The notes under the pieces: generated by a model
What the model saw: the letters and a program-made list of their open reading frames with translations, nothing else
What the model was told of the DNA's origin: nothing
Database searches by the model: none
Part shown: positions 28,184 through 36,076 of the stretch, in pieces
Numbering within the stretch: position 1 is the stretch's first letter
How the letters are laid out: each line of letters starts with the position of its first letter
Assembly (NCBI RefSeq): GCF_029525575.1
Contig: NZ_JAPDIA010000008.1
Coordinates: forward strand, 1,364,001-1,428,000
DNA length: 64,000 nt
Source of the DNA: Cohnella rhizosphaerae
Lineage (GTDB): Bacteria; Bacillota; Bacilli; Paenibacillales; Paenibacillaceae
Direction of reading: 5' to 3'
Position numbers and translations under genes: made by a program

Positions 28184-28717
28184 CTATACCCGTGTGTTCG
28201 ATTCCAGCGGTCCGAGATATACCCAGCCGTTCTCGACCTTGACTTGATATTCGTCAAGCGGCTTCGGCGCCACCTTGAGATTTTTGCCGTCTTTCGTATA
28301 TCTTGCACCGTGGCAAGGGCAGTGATACAGATTCGGCGCTTCGTCGCCGCTCCAGCTGATCGTGCAGCCCAAGTGCTTGCACACCGGGGACAGCGCGAAA
28401 ATCTTGCCGCTGTCGTCCTTCGCTACGAAAGCCTGGAGCTTCGGGTCGCTCTCGTACCACCCGTCGACCTGGTGAACCTTGAAGTCGATGCTCTTCGGCT
28501 CCTTGGTCACGTCCTTCTCCTCGATCGCCTTGACGAAAGCGGTCTCAGCCTTCTTCTGCAAAAGCGGGTCTACGGCGAAGCGCAGCATCGGGATGATCGC
28601 GCCGCCCGCCATGAATGCAGTAGCTCCGCCGAGCGTATAAGATAGAAATTGACGTCTTGTCATTTCGTTGCGCTTGATCGGCTTATGCGAGGTTTCGTGC
28701 TGCTTGTTGTGGTCCAT
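28184..28717 (-). CDS. qcrA: Menaquinol-cytochrome c reductase, Rieske iron-sulfur subunit
   Basis: 177 residues. N-terminal anchor follows NEMTRRQFLSYTLGGATAF, which resembles a Tat-type signal with RR. The 2Fe-2S ligands are in CKHLGCTISW and CPCHGARYTKDGKN. First gene of qcrABC; a good promoter lies 75 bp upstream. Confidence 0.94.
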   Translation of the reverse strand: MDHNKQHETSHKPIKRNEMTRRQFLSYTLGGATAFMAGGAIIPMLRFAVDPLLQKKAETAFVKAIEEKDVTKEPKSIDFKVHQVDGWYESDPKLQAFVAKDDSGKIFALSPVCKHLGCTISWSGDEAPNLYHCPCHGARYTKDGKNLKVAPKPLDEYQVKVENGWVYLGPLESNTRV

Positions 28718-28790
28718 TTTTTCTACCCCCTTTGCCCACCAAAATCGCGTCCGATACGGACTTTCACCTTTTGTTCACAAGGACATACCT

Positions 28791-28819
28791 ATAATATCCC
28801 ACGTGTCAAAGAGCGTCAA
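28791..28819 (-). promoter_or_regulatory. SigmaA promoter of qcrABC
   Basis: Minus strand -35 TTGACG (28814-28819), 17-bp spacer, -10 TATTAT (28791-28796). A TTGTGAAC half site similar to the Rex consensus lies just downstream but lacks its inverted partner. Confidence 0.75.
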
Positions 28820-28960
28820 GAATACCTGTTCCCGATTTGGACACATCTCGGAATTACGCGAACTAAAATGTTGTCATTTTGTCACATTTAACCGCAGGCG
28901 AACATGCTTTTGTTATGCCCCGTTCCATCGATCCTATACAGGCAGCGAAGCCGTCTCCCG

Positions 28961-29385
28961 TCAGGCCGTTGCCGAACGCTTCCACATGTCCGACACGCGC
29001 CGCCGCAGCGCTTCCGGATCCGGCGCGCCTTCTTCGTCCGCCGGACTCGCGAACAGATCCGCCGATGGCACTCGCGTCTCGTCCCAGCCCGGCTTGCCCG
29101 ACACGACGACGACGAATTTGAATCCCCCCCGCCTTGATTCGGCCGCAGAGCGCGTCGAGCGACGCTTCGTCGCCGGGCCCTATGTAGTGATGTGCGGGAT
29201 AGGTGACCGTCCTCCCCCCTGAACGCCGATTCGAGCGGCGCAAGCCAGTCTCCCGCCGAGCCGACGAGCTCGGCCGCCGCCGGAGGCGCCTCGCCGCCAA
29301 GCAAGCCGGTCACGGGCAGCAGCGCCGTGTCCAGGTACGGCTGCAGGTCGCCCCAATTGTTTTCGTCAAACTCGCTGAATTTCAT
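28961..29385 (-). CDS. ypiF: YpiF-like DUF2487 protein (two +1 frame breaks)
   Basis: About 140 residues after removing one base from the C6 run at 29214-29219 and one from the C7 run at 29124-29130. Segments in order: MKFSEFDENNWGDLQPYLDT, VTGLLGGEAPP, RTVTYPAHHYIG, LDALCGRIKAGGFKFVVVVS, and a C-terminus ending DMWKRSATA. The family call rests on position beside qcrA and on length (B. subtilis YpiF about 148). ATG 29385 is preferred, with GGGAG 8 nt upstream; ATG 29400 is possible. Function unknown. Confidence 0.72.
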
Positions 29386-29477
29386 CGTTTCGACTCCCAT
29401 CCTTTGCGCATGCTTCCTTTATCCTACCCGAATCGGACGCGCTTGCAAGCCATTTTTTGTCTCCGTTCCGGTTCAGC

Positions 29478-29512
29478 AAAAACAGACTCGTCCCTCGGCG
29501 CGGGCGAGTCTG
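29478..29512 (-). terminator. Terminator after the IDEAL-domain gene
   Basis: Stem CAGACTCG/CGAGTCTG (29483-29490 with 29505-29512) extended by CC/GG, then five U in the minus transcript. Confidence 0.82.
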
Positions 29513-29533
29513 CCTCATTGCGGTGCGGCCGTC

Positions 29534-29713
29534 TTAATGCAAAATGGCTTTGAGCTCTTCGGTCAACCGCAGGAACGATTCGGAATCTCCTTCTTCGAGC
29601 GCGTGGTCGATCTCGCCGTACAGCTGCTCCTTGCGGAATTTGCGCAGCGCCTCGTCAAGCGTCATTTCGGCCGCGAGGCCGAGCATCGTCTCGTATGCGA
29701 TTCTAATGTCCAT
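29534..29713 (-). CDS. Small IDEAL-domain protein
   Basis: 59 residues, starting MDIRIAYETMLGLAAEMTLD. The C-terminal half, KEQLYGEIDHALEEGDSESF, matches the IDEAL domain seen at the C-terminus of B. subtilis YpiB. Here the UPF0302 part of YpiB is missing, so this is a stand-alone IDEAL protein at the ypiB position. ATG 29713 follows AGGAGGGCAACCG. Role unknown; the domain often mediates protein contacts. Confidence 0.75.
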   Translation of the reverse strand: MDIRIAYETMLGLAAEMTLDEALRKFRKEQLYGEIDHALEEGDSESFLRLTEELKAILH

Positions 29714-29869
29714 CGGTTGCCCTCCTGATCTTTCGCGAGGCAATCGGTGCAAAACGAGTGCCTCGCGCTTATTTGCGGTCGCTGCCGCACGGTAACTGAT
29801 ACGACTTCCAAACGTAAAACGACCTTCTCGTCCGCCCAGGCGCGCTCCGCCGCTGCATCTGGACCGCGT

Positions 29870-31132
29870 TCACATCACGCCGTACGACCACGGCAGCGCG
29901 TCTTCGAATCCGATCTCGCTCCCGGCCACGAGCAGGACGCCCTGCGGCGTCATCGTCACGACCGCCTCTCCCTCCGCCGTCTCCCCGAGCCTCAGCAGCC
30001 CGAGGTGAAGCATCATCGCCAACGTACGCTGCTCGAACACGCTTTTTTCCGAATCGTAATAGTAGGGCTTCACGAGCGGGAGCAGCGTGGCGCCCAGCGA
30101 ATCGACGGTGACCCACGCGTGCCTGGACAGCCGCATGATCCACTGCGCCAACGCCTGCAAATTCGGCACCGGCAGCTTATAGAGCCGCAGCCAGAACCGG
30201 TACAAATCCGCAGGATCGCAGGTTTCCTTTCCATCCGCCATCTCCCGCCCGCGGTCCGAAAGCCTGAGCTCGCCTTCCTGTTCAAGGAGCAAGCCGCAGC
30301 AATAGGCATAGTCGTAGAGCAAAGAGAAGCGTTCCGGGTATTCTTTGAACCGCCGGCCGTACCCGAAGCGGAACGCGGTTTTCGCCGGCGCTTGCTCCAT
30401 CACCGAGAACACGTCGAGCAGCTGCTGCAGCTGCCGCTTATACAGGTAGCCCTCTGCGGTGAGCGGCATGTCGTGATCTCTGACGAACTTGAGCATCCGC
30501 TCCAGGTCTTTGGCCATCAGGCCCCGCTCGTCGCGATACGCAGGAGGTTCGTCCCGGAATTCGACGCCGCCGCGGAACTGCGCTTCGATCGCGTCGCACA
30601 GCCTTTTTTTCACGTCCTCCGGTACATGGAACAAATACCGTGTCTGCTGCGTGATGCCCCCGAACAGCCAGCCGTAACGTTTGAACCGTGCGATCGCGCT
30701 TCTTCGTTCGTCAGCCGGGCTTGCCGGTTCCGCCGGCTGCTTGGCTTTTTTCCGCCCGCCCGCCGGCGTTTTTTTTGCGCCGATGCCCTTGTCGGCGGCG
30801 GCGCCGTTCGTTTTGGATGCGCCGCTCTGCGCCCGCTGCCCGGTCTCGCCGGCCTGCGCAGGGGCATGATCCGCCGCAAGCGCGGCTCTTGCCGTCAAGT
30901 CCTCCAGACTGTAAGAAGCCCTTTTTTCGAATAGCAGGGAGTTCAAAAACCGGAGATCGCCAACGCTCATCTCTTCGACGCGCCGCGCCAGCACCTCGCG
31001 CCGCTGCACGGCGCTCAGGATCGATTGAATCAGCTCGTTTTTGGAATGACTGCTGCACTCGCATTGATAGACTTCCGCGATGCCGGACAACTGCGCGATG
31101 TCCGCATAGCTGAGCATGTCCGCCAGATTCAT
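29870..31132 (-). CDS. Uncharacterised 420-residue protein
   Basis: Intact. The N-terminus (MLSYADIAQLSGIAEVYQCE, then NELIQSILSAVQRREVLARR) resembles a Rho-N/SAP-like small helical domain. A disordered Ala/Lys/Pro linker at about 95-145 follows, then a helical region (RYLFHVPEDVKKRLCDAIEA) and a C-terminal winged-helix-like part (RTLAMMLHLGLLRLGETAEG, VTMTPQGVLLVAGSE). The layout faintly recalls helicase-associated XPB N-terminal regions, but I cannot name a family. ATG 31132 follows AGGAGGGATCCCCG. It contains a T8 run (30769 region) that is in frame, unlike the broken genes. Confidence 0.6.
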   Translation of the reverse strand: MNLADMLSYADIAQLSGIAEVYQCECSSHSKNELIQSILSAVQRREVLARRVEEMSVGDLRFLNSLLFEKRASYSLEDLTARAALAADHAPAQAGETGQRAQSGASKTNGAAADKGIGAKKTPAGGRKKAKQPAEPASPADERRSAIARFKRYGWLFGGITQQTRYLFHVPEDVKKRLCDAIEAQFRGGVEFRDEPPAYRDERGLMAKDLERMLKFVRDHDMPLTAEGYLYKRQLQQLLDVFSVMEQAPAKTAFRFGYGRRFKEYPERFSLLYDYAYCCGLLLEQEGELRLSDRGREMADGKETCDPADLYRFWLRLYKLPVPNLQALAQWIMRLSRHAWVTVDSLGATLLPLVKPYYYDSEKSVFEQRTLAMMLHLGLLRLGETAEGEAVVTMTPQGVLLVAGSEIGFEDALPWSYGVM

Positions 31133-31220
31133 CGGGGATCCCTCCTAAAACCGCTGATAGGAGCAGTATCGTCGCGTTGGCGCGCATTTAAACGTAATCG
31201 GGTTCATCGCGGCGCATGCA

Positions 31221-31247
31221 AAAAACCGACCGGCTTGAGCCGGTCGG
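31221..31247 (-). terminator. Terminator of the second sigma/anti-sigma operon
   Basis: 9-bp stem CCGACCGGC/GCCGGTCGG (31226-31234 with 31239-31247), 4-nt loop, six U in the minus transcript. Confidence 0.87.
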
Positions 31248-31367
31248 CTTCCAACGATGCGTTGCAGGCTTGCGCCGGCATCTTCCCCGGCACGCTTGAA
31301 ACGCAAGTCTTTTATCGGAATCTAGCAAGGGGTTAACGAACGAATATCGATATGAACTTCGCTTGCG

Positions 31368-31952
31368 TCAGGCCAGATGCGCCGTACAATTGTGAAGCGT
31401 GGGCACCCAATCGCCGCCCTCGCGCTCCATAATCGTCAACGACAAGTTGGCGATCCGGCTGTCGACCAGGCCGCTGTCCAGCGCCTGCAGCAGCTGCGCC
31501 AAAAAGCTGCCGTGCGTCACGACAAGCCAACTCTCGCCCGGATGGCTCGAGGTGAACGCCTCGACGAATGCCAGACCTCTGGCTCTCACTTGCGCATCGG
31601 ACTCCTGGCCGGGTACGCGCCCCCGCCAATCAGTCCCCCAACGCGCCACGCGTTCGTCCTCCGTCGTGCCCTCCGCTTCGCCGAAGCTGCGTTCGCGAAG
31701 CTGCGCATCGCTCAAGAGCGGCAACATCAGCCGCTCCGCCATCAATTCGGCCGTTCGTCTCGCGCGCATGAGATCGCTGCTGACGACGCCGTCCCACGTC
31801 GCCGGTTCCCGGCGCAGCCTGTCCGCCAGCAGCAGCGCCTGCCGTTCGCCCTCCGCGCTTAGCGGAATGTCCGTCGCGCCTTGAATCCGGCCCGCGACAT
31901 TCCAAGCGGTAACGCCGTGCCTGACCAATCCCAATTTCATTCTGCCGCTCAT
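31368..31952 (-). CDS. Histidine phosphatase (phosphoglycerate-mutase-like) family protein
   Basis: About 194 residues. Catalytic RHG in KLGLVRHGVTAWN, then GRIQGATDIPLSAEGERQA, SSDLMRARRTAELM, LRERSFGEAEG, and the second His in WLVVTHGSFLAQLLQ. The substrate is not evident; relatives act on phosphoglycerate, adenosylcobalamin phosphate or small sugar phosphates. ATG 31952 overlaps the anti-sigma stop (ATGA); an internal ATG at 31940 is the alternative. Third gene of the sigma operon. Confidence 0.82.
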   Translation of the reverse strand: MSGRMKLGLVRHGVTAWNVAGRIQGATDIPLSAEGERQALLLADRLRREPATWDGVVSSDLMRARRTAELMAERLMLPLLSDAQLRERSFGEAEGTTEDERVARWGTDWRGRVPGQESDAQVRARGLAFVEAFTSSHPGESWLVVTHGSFLAQLLQALDSGLVDSRIANLSLTIMEREGGDWVPTLHNCTAHLA

Positions 31953-32548
31953 ACCTTTTTCAACCTCGAATACCAGTTTACGATCAACAGCGCGGCCAAT
32001 ATGCCGAGCACCGACATCACGATCCAATACCCCGGCATCGCCGGCGACGAATTCAATACGAACGGGTCGCTCATGCGGGATACGGGCATGTCGATCTGCA
32101 GCGCGCCGTGCATATCGCCCGTGCCGGCCGCATCCATGATGCTCGCCGATTGCGCGCGATCCGCGTGCATCCGGTCGTACAGCGTGAGCAGAATGCCGCT
32201 GCCGCATAACGCGAGCAGGCAGGCGACGATCGTGACGACCCTCCGGCGGAACGGCCCGGTGAACGTGTAAGCCCTGCGCGCCGGCGGCAGCAGCCAGCCG
32301 TCCTCCGCATAAATACGGCTCATGACGCTGGCGTTAACCGCCTGGACTGCCTGCGCGGGAACCGATTCGGACTCCTCGAGCGCGACTTCGCGGATCAGCG
32401 CCGCGCTTTCCTCCCACCATCGGAACTCGGCAGCGCACGACGGGCAACCTGCCACGTGGGCGTCAACCTCGCGCCGCAACGGGTCGCCCTCTTCGAGGTC
32501 CCAATACGCTTCCATCTGCTGCTGAACGTGTCCGCACGTCAGGGTCAT
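31949..32548 (-). CDS. Anti-sigma factor with zinc finger (zf-HC2), membrane-anchored
   Basis: 199 residues. The N-terminal anti-sigma domain carries an HxxxCxxC motif (VDAHVAGCPSCAAEF). Two membrane segments follow: VVTIVACLLALCGSGILLTL at about 105-125 and GYWIVMSVLGILAALLIVNW near the C-terminus. It should bind and silence the sigma encoded just upstream, releasing it on a redox or envelope signal. Overlaps the sigma stop by 4 nt. Confidence 0.88.
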   Translation of the reverse strand: MTLTCGHVQQQMEAYWDLEEGDPLRREVDAHVAGCPSCAAEFRWWEESAALIREVALEESESVPAQAVQAVNASVMSRIYAEDGWLLPPARRAYTFTGPFRRRVVTIVACLLALCGSGILLTLYDRMHADRAQSASIMDAAGTGDMHGALQIDMPVSRMSDPFVLNSSPAMPGYWIVMSVLGILAALLIVNWYSRLKKV

Positions 32549-33150
32549 CTTGACTTCAACTCCTCGTAAACCTTCATCAAGGCCGGCTCGGGCTCGTGAA
32601 AATACTTTTCCAATTGAATCTTCACGCTGGCTCTCGCGCGAAAAAGCAGCGACTTGACCGCGCTCACCGTCTGCCCGAGTATGCCTGCGATCTCCTGGTA
32701 ATCGAGCCCTTCGTACTCTCTTAGTACCAGCGCGGACCGCTGCTTTTCCGGCAGATTGTTGATCGCTTCGCGCACCAGCGCCACTTTTTCGTTGCGGAGC
32801 AGCGTCTGCTCAGGCGCCGCCTCGTAAGGCGCGAGCGGCACGTACGTCGTGTCGTCAAGCGACAAATGCGCCGCCTTTTGCTTGCGAAGCTCGCTCAGCA
32901 CCGTATTGCGCGATATCGTATACAGCCAGGTGGAGAACGAAGCGTCGACTTCGCGAAACGAATGCAGACTCCGGAAAGCTTTGTAAAAAGTTTCCGAACA
33001 TAAGTCCTCGGCCATCATCTCCAGCTTGGCGCCTCGCAGCATATGATAAATAAAAGATAAAATCTTCTTCTGATACTTGGCCATCAACTCGGAATACAAT
33101 TCCGTGTTGCCTTCCTTGATTTCCCGAATCAGTTGAGAATCGGTCATCAT
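32545..33150 (-). CDS. ECF-type RNA polymerase sigma factor
   Basis: About 201 residues. Region 2: YSELMAKYQKKILSFIYHML, MAEDLCSETFYKAFRSLHSF, FSTWLYTISRNTVLSELRKQ. Region 4: LPEKQRSALVLREYEGLDYQ and EIAGILGQTVSAVKSLLFRA. ATG 33150 (MMTDSQLIRE) lies after GGTGGAGG, whereas the upstream frame extension has no ribosome site. No clear ECF-type autoregulatory promoter was found upstream, unlike the sigma at 5.2 kb. Confidence 0.9.
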   Translation of the reverse strand: MMTDSQLIREIKEGNTELYSELMAKYQKKILSFIYHMLRGAKLEMMAEDLCSETFYKAFRSLHSFREVDASFSTWLYTISRNTVLSELRKQKAAHLSLDDTTYVPLAPYEAAPEQTLLRNEKVALVREAINNLPEKQRSALVLREYEGLDYQEIAGILGQTVSAVKSLLFRARASVKIQLEKYFHEPEPALMKVYEELKSR

Positions 33151-33418
33151 TTTAACGCGACCTCCACCTTCCGGGGGGGACGTCTTCCGCCTGTATAGCG
33201 TTATACCGGCATTCGGACGTAAAGTTGCGATTGCAGCCAAAAAAAGATATGGCATCCCCAGTTTTTTACATAAGCTATCGTCATTGTATCATAGGAAGTC
33301 TGCTTAAAGAATTAAATTCCCCTTAAAAATTTCTCAATATTGGTACGATTCAACCCGGAACAACAACCAAAACAGAAAAACTCAGTATTCGATCGCGCCC
33401 GGTCGACCTAAAAACGGC
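33151..33418. other. Gap upstream of the second ECF sigma
   Basis: No gene seen. A TACAAT-like -10 on the minus strand near 33280 has only a weak -35, so the sigma promoter is not assigned. The interval ends at the terminator of the candidate small RNA. Confidence 0.3.
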
Positions 33419-33447
33419 AAAAAAAAACACCGCCACGAAGGGCGGTG
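33419..33447 (-). terminator. Terminator of the candidate small RNA
   Basis: 7-bp stem CACCGCC/GGCGGTG (33428-33434 with 33441-33447), 6-nt loop, nine U in the minus transcript. Confidence 0.9.
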
Positions 33448-33501
33448 CCGAATGCATGAAGCATTCAGGATTAGGATAGGAGTGGAGAGAAACCATACTG
33501 T
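33419..33501 (-). ncRNA. Candidate C/U-rich small regulatory RNA
   Basis: A near-perfect sigmaA promoter (33508-33536) and a strong terminator bracket about 83 nt without a reading frame. The predicted RNA has a single-stranded pyrimidine-rich 5' half (TTTCTCTCCACTCCTATCC), a GAATGC/GCATTC hairpin (33450-33466) and the CACCGCC/GGCGGTG terminator with nine U. C/U-rich loops that can pair with Shine-Dalgarno sequences are typical of Firmicute sRNAs such as FsrA and RsaE. It has not been matched to a known family. Confidence 0.65.
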
Positions 33502-33507
33502 ACTTTT

Positions 33508-33536
33508 ATTATATGTATCCGTTTTCAATCTGTCAA
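33508..33536 (-). promoter_or_regulatory. Perfect consensus sigmaA promoter of the small RNA
   Basis: Minus strand -35 TTGACA (33531-33536), 17-bp spacer, -10 TATAAT (33508-33513). All 12 hexamer bases match consensus. Confidence 0.9.
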
Positions 33537-33579
33537 TAAGCGTTTTCATTTTTTATCGCCGAGCAGACGCGCAATAGGA

Positions 33580-34408
33580 TTATCCATTATATTTGAATTT
33601 GATATTTCCGTGCATTTCCCCAAAATCTTCGATTTCTTTTATCGTTTGCGTCCCGATCAGAATATCGGCCATCATGCCGTTGGAGCGGAACCAGCCTAAT
33701 CTGCGCTCGCTTTCGTTATAAAAAAAGCGCGCAAAACGGATGATAATACGTGTCCAATGCCCGGAAAAAATCGCTAAACTGTTGTTCCGCAAGCTTTCTC
33801 GCTTGCAACGAGGATACCAACTTGCCCTTTAATCGACCTTTAGCGGAATGCTTCAAATGACTGATGGCAAAGATCGCAGCCGTTATCATGACGTTTTCAC
33901 AGAAAGATTCCATATGGGGTTCCCAGTACCATGCTCCATCGTCCATGAACATGATTTGTCTCCTATCCGTCGATAACGCAAAAAGCTCTTTTTTTCTCAT
34001 CCGGTAGACGATATTTCCATCCGAAACATGAAGCTCGTCAAGCGGCAAGTAACGGTCCTTCTTCTTCGAATTTCCGTCGGTCGTCAGCAATGGATCGTTG
34101 CCTGCAATACGATAAAATGTGCGCAATTCGGCCGGCAATGAAACGCCTAGCCTCCCTTCAGCCGCTTCGATTTGTTCTTCCGTGCAGCCAACAGAAATAT
34201 CGCCGCCATGAACGATGTATCTTAAGGATTTCAACCATTGTTCCATATTCCGGATTTCTTCGTCGGATGCTCCATGATTTTGAACCAATTTCGGAGCTTG
34301 GCCGTCCTTGCCTTCACTTAAAACTTCGGATGAATAATACGTGCCGTAAAATTCCTTTCTGCCGCAATTATCTACTGTGTATGTATCGGTTAGCTTAACA
34401 GCTTCCAC
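33580..34408 (-). CDS. SMI1/KNR4 (SUKH)-domain protein (frame broken by one extra base)
   Basis: About 275 residues. The SUKH signature is seen at 75-120: CTEEQIEAAEGRLGVSLPAE, then LRTFYRIAGNDPLL. SUKH proteins include many immunity proteins to contact-dependent and polymorphic toxins, but orphans are common. An A7 run at 33720-33726 should be six; the corrected C-terminus continues CALFYNESERRLGWFRSNGM and ends GNIKFKYNG. GTG 34408 has GGGAGGA 7 nt upstream. Base composition is lower in GC than the neighbours and no toxin gene is adjacent, so lateral acquisition is likely. Confidence 0.75.
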
Positions 34409-34457
34409 GCCGATTCCTCCCCGTCGTCTCTCTATATCGATTGTATTAAAATTACGC

Positions 34458-34488
34458 TTGCCTTAAAGTGTGCTTTAAGCCTTAAGCT
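34458..34488 (+). promoter_or_regulatory. MerR-type promoter and operator for the merR-aldo/keto reductase operon
   Basis: -35 TTGCCT (34458-34463), an over-long 19-bp spacer and -10 TAAGCT (34483-34488). The spacer holds a perfect inverted repeat CTTAAAG-TGTG-CTTTAAG (34462-34479). This is the hallmark layout of promoters that MerR activators remodel. Confidence 0.8.
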
Positions 34489-34532
34489 TAGCTAGACCTG
34501 GCCGGCCTTTCAAAAAAAGGGAGAGTGTCCAA

Positions 34533-34964
34533 ATGTCATTTACGATCAAAGAGGCATCGGAACGGCTCGGTTGCCCGGCGCATACCATTCGGTTTTATGA
34601 GAAGGAGGGATTGCTTCCTTACATTAAGCGAGATCGGCACGGCAATCGTCTGTTCGAGCAGGATCACCTGGACTGGATCCGTTTAATGACGTGTTTTCGA
34701 GCCACAGGGATGAAAATTTCCTTGTTGAAGCAGATGGTAAACCTCGCATTAGACGGCGATGCCACCATTCCGCAGAGAAAAGCGATCTTAAATCAGTATA
34801 AAGAAGAATTGTTCCGACGTCAGAACGAACTGGCTGAAGCCCTTGATGCCGTCAATAACAAGCTTGCTATCTACGAAGAAATTGAGGAAGGAAGGCTTCC
34901 TTCCGAGAGCAGATTGTTGAATCAAATGGAAGACCGACACAACCAGCCAACTAAACGAGAATGA
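34533..34964 (+). CDS. MerR-family transcriptional regulator
   Basis: 143 residues. The N-terminal helix-turn-helix and wing read FTIKEASERLGCPAHTIRFY and EKEGLLPYIKRDRHGNRLFE, followed by a coiled-coil dimerisation helix (QYKEELFRRQNELAEALDAV) and a variable effector tail without conserved Cys for metals. It resembles AdhR-type aldehyde-responsive regulators. It is co-transcribed with the aldo/keto reductase and probably autoregulates through the inverted repeat upstream. GGGAGAG precedes ATG 34533. Confidence 0.85.
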   Translation: MSFTIKEASERLGCPAHTIRFYEKEGLLPYIKRDRHGNRLFEQDHLDWIRLMTCFRATGMKISLLKQMVNLALDGDATIPQRKAILNQYKEELFRRQNELAEALDAVNNKLAIYEEIEEGRLPSESRLLNQMEDRHNQPTKRE

Positions 34965-34975
34965 GGGATGTAAGC

Positions 34976-35947
34976 ATGAAACAAAGCGTTTTGGGCAATA
35001 GCGACATTACGTTATCTGCGATCGGTCTTGGCATTATGGGCATGTCTCCGGGCATGTACGGCGAGACGAACGATGAACTTTCGATAAAGACGATCCGGCG
35101 CGCTCTGGATCTAGGCGTCACGATGTTCGATACAGCCGACGTTTACGGGAACGGTCACAACGAAGCGCTGCTTGGAAAAGCAATCGAGGGCCGTCGCGAG
35201 CAAGCCGTTATTGCGACCAAGTTCGCTTACACTCCCAATTACGAGAGCCTCAGCGGCCGTCCTAAATACGTGAAAAAGGCTGTGGAAGCCAGCCTGCGCC
35301 GCTTAAAGACAGATTATATCGATCTGTATTACCAGCATCGGGTCGATCCTCAAGTTCCGATCGAAGAGACTGTCGGGGCAATGGCCGATCTGGTCAAAGA
35401 GGGTAAAGTCCGGGCACTGGGTCTGTCCGAAGCTTCTGCCTCCACCCTTCGCCGGGCACATGCCGTGCATCCGATTTCCGCGTTGGAGAGCGAATATTCG
35501 TTATGGAGCCGCGACATCGAAGATGAGATTCTACCGGTTGCCAGAGAACTGGGGATCACGCATGTTGCATACAGTCCGCTCAGCAGAGGCTTTATCTCCG
35601 GCGAACTTCGTACGTTCGAGGATTTGGCTGCCGACGATCTTCGCAGATGGATGCCTCGGTTCCAGGGAGAGAACTTCCGCAAGAACGTAGAGATCGTCGA
35701 TAAGATCAAGGAGATCGCGATAGAGAAAAACTGTTCGCCGTCTCAACTGGCCATCGCCTGGACGATCGCCAATGGAGCGCTGCCGATTCCAGGTACGAAG
35801 CGAATCAAGTATTTGGAGGAAAACGCCGCTGCTGCGGATATCGTCCTCTCGAAAGAAGACCTTCTGCGCATCGAGAACGCGAGTCCTAAGAACGCTGCCC
35901 AGGGCAATCGATACATGGAAGAACAAATGACGTTGCTTGACGGTTAA
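34976..35947 (+). CDS. Aldo/keto reductase
   Basis: About 323 residues, NADPH-dependent (alpha/beta)8 barrel. Catalytic residues appear as MFDTADVYGNGHNEALLG (Asp, Tyr), ATKFAYTPNYES (Lys), and DLYYQHRVDPQVPIEETV (His). The C-terminus has PIPGTKRIKYLEENAAA (cofactor site). Probably reduces reactive aldehydes or ketones sensed by the MerR protein. ATG 34976 is used, with GAGGG 9 nt upstream; an ATG at 34961 overlapping the merR stop lacks a ribosome site. Lower GC than neighbours. Confidence 0.86.
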   Translation: MKQSVLGNSDITLSAIGLGIMGMSPGMYGETNDELSIKTIRRALDLGVTMFDTADVYGNGHNEALLGKAIEGRREQAVIATKFAYTPNYESLSGRPKYVKKAVEASLRRLKTDYIDLYYQHRVDPQVPIEETVGAMADLVKEGKVRALGLSEASASTLRRAHAVHPISALESEYSLWSRDIEDEILPVARELGITHVAYSPLSRGFISGELRTFEDLAADDLRRWMPRFQGENFRKNVEIVDKIKEIAIEKNCSPSQLAIAWTIANGALPIPGTKRIKYLEENAAAADIVLSKEDLLRIENASPKNAAQGNRYMEEQMTLLDG

Positions 35948-35996
35948 GCCATTATACGGAATTTCTTCAGTCCCTCGTCCAGCAGAATACTGAAAT

Positions 35997-36051
35997 AAAA
36001 AAAAGGCTGTTCTTCGTCGACGCAAGCGACCGGGAACAGCCTTGTTTTTTT
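35997..36051. terminator. Bidirectional terminator between the aldo/keto reductase and tyrA
   Basis: 10-bp stem AAGGCTGTTC/GAACAGCCTT (36003-36012 with 36034-36043), flanked by A8 on one side and T7 on the other, so it can stop both convergent transcripts. Confidence 0.88.
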
Positions 36052-36076
36052 GTTCAGAACGCGTCGTCGTTAAATG

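Noticed and set aside
28760..28800. Rex operator before qcrA
   Set aside because: Only a TTGTGAAC half site is present; the inverted partner is missing.
29716..29866. Small CxxC protein upstream of the IDEAL gene
   Set aside because: The frame has only TTG/GTG starts without a ribosome site and runs into the IDEAL gene; kept only as an observation.
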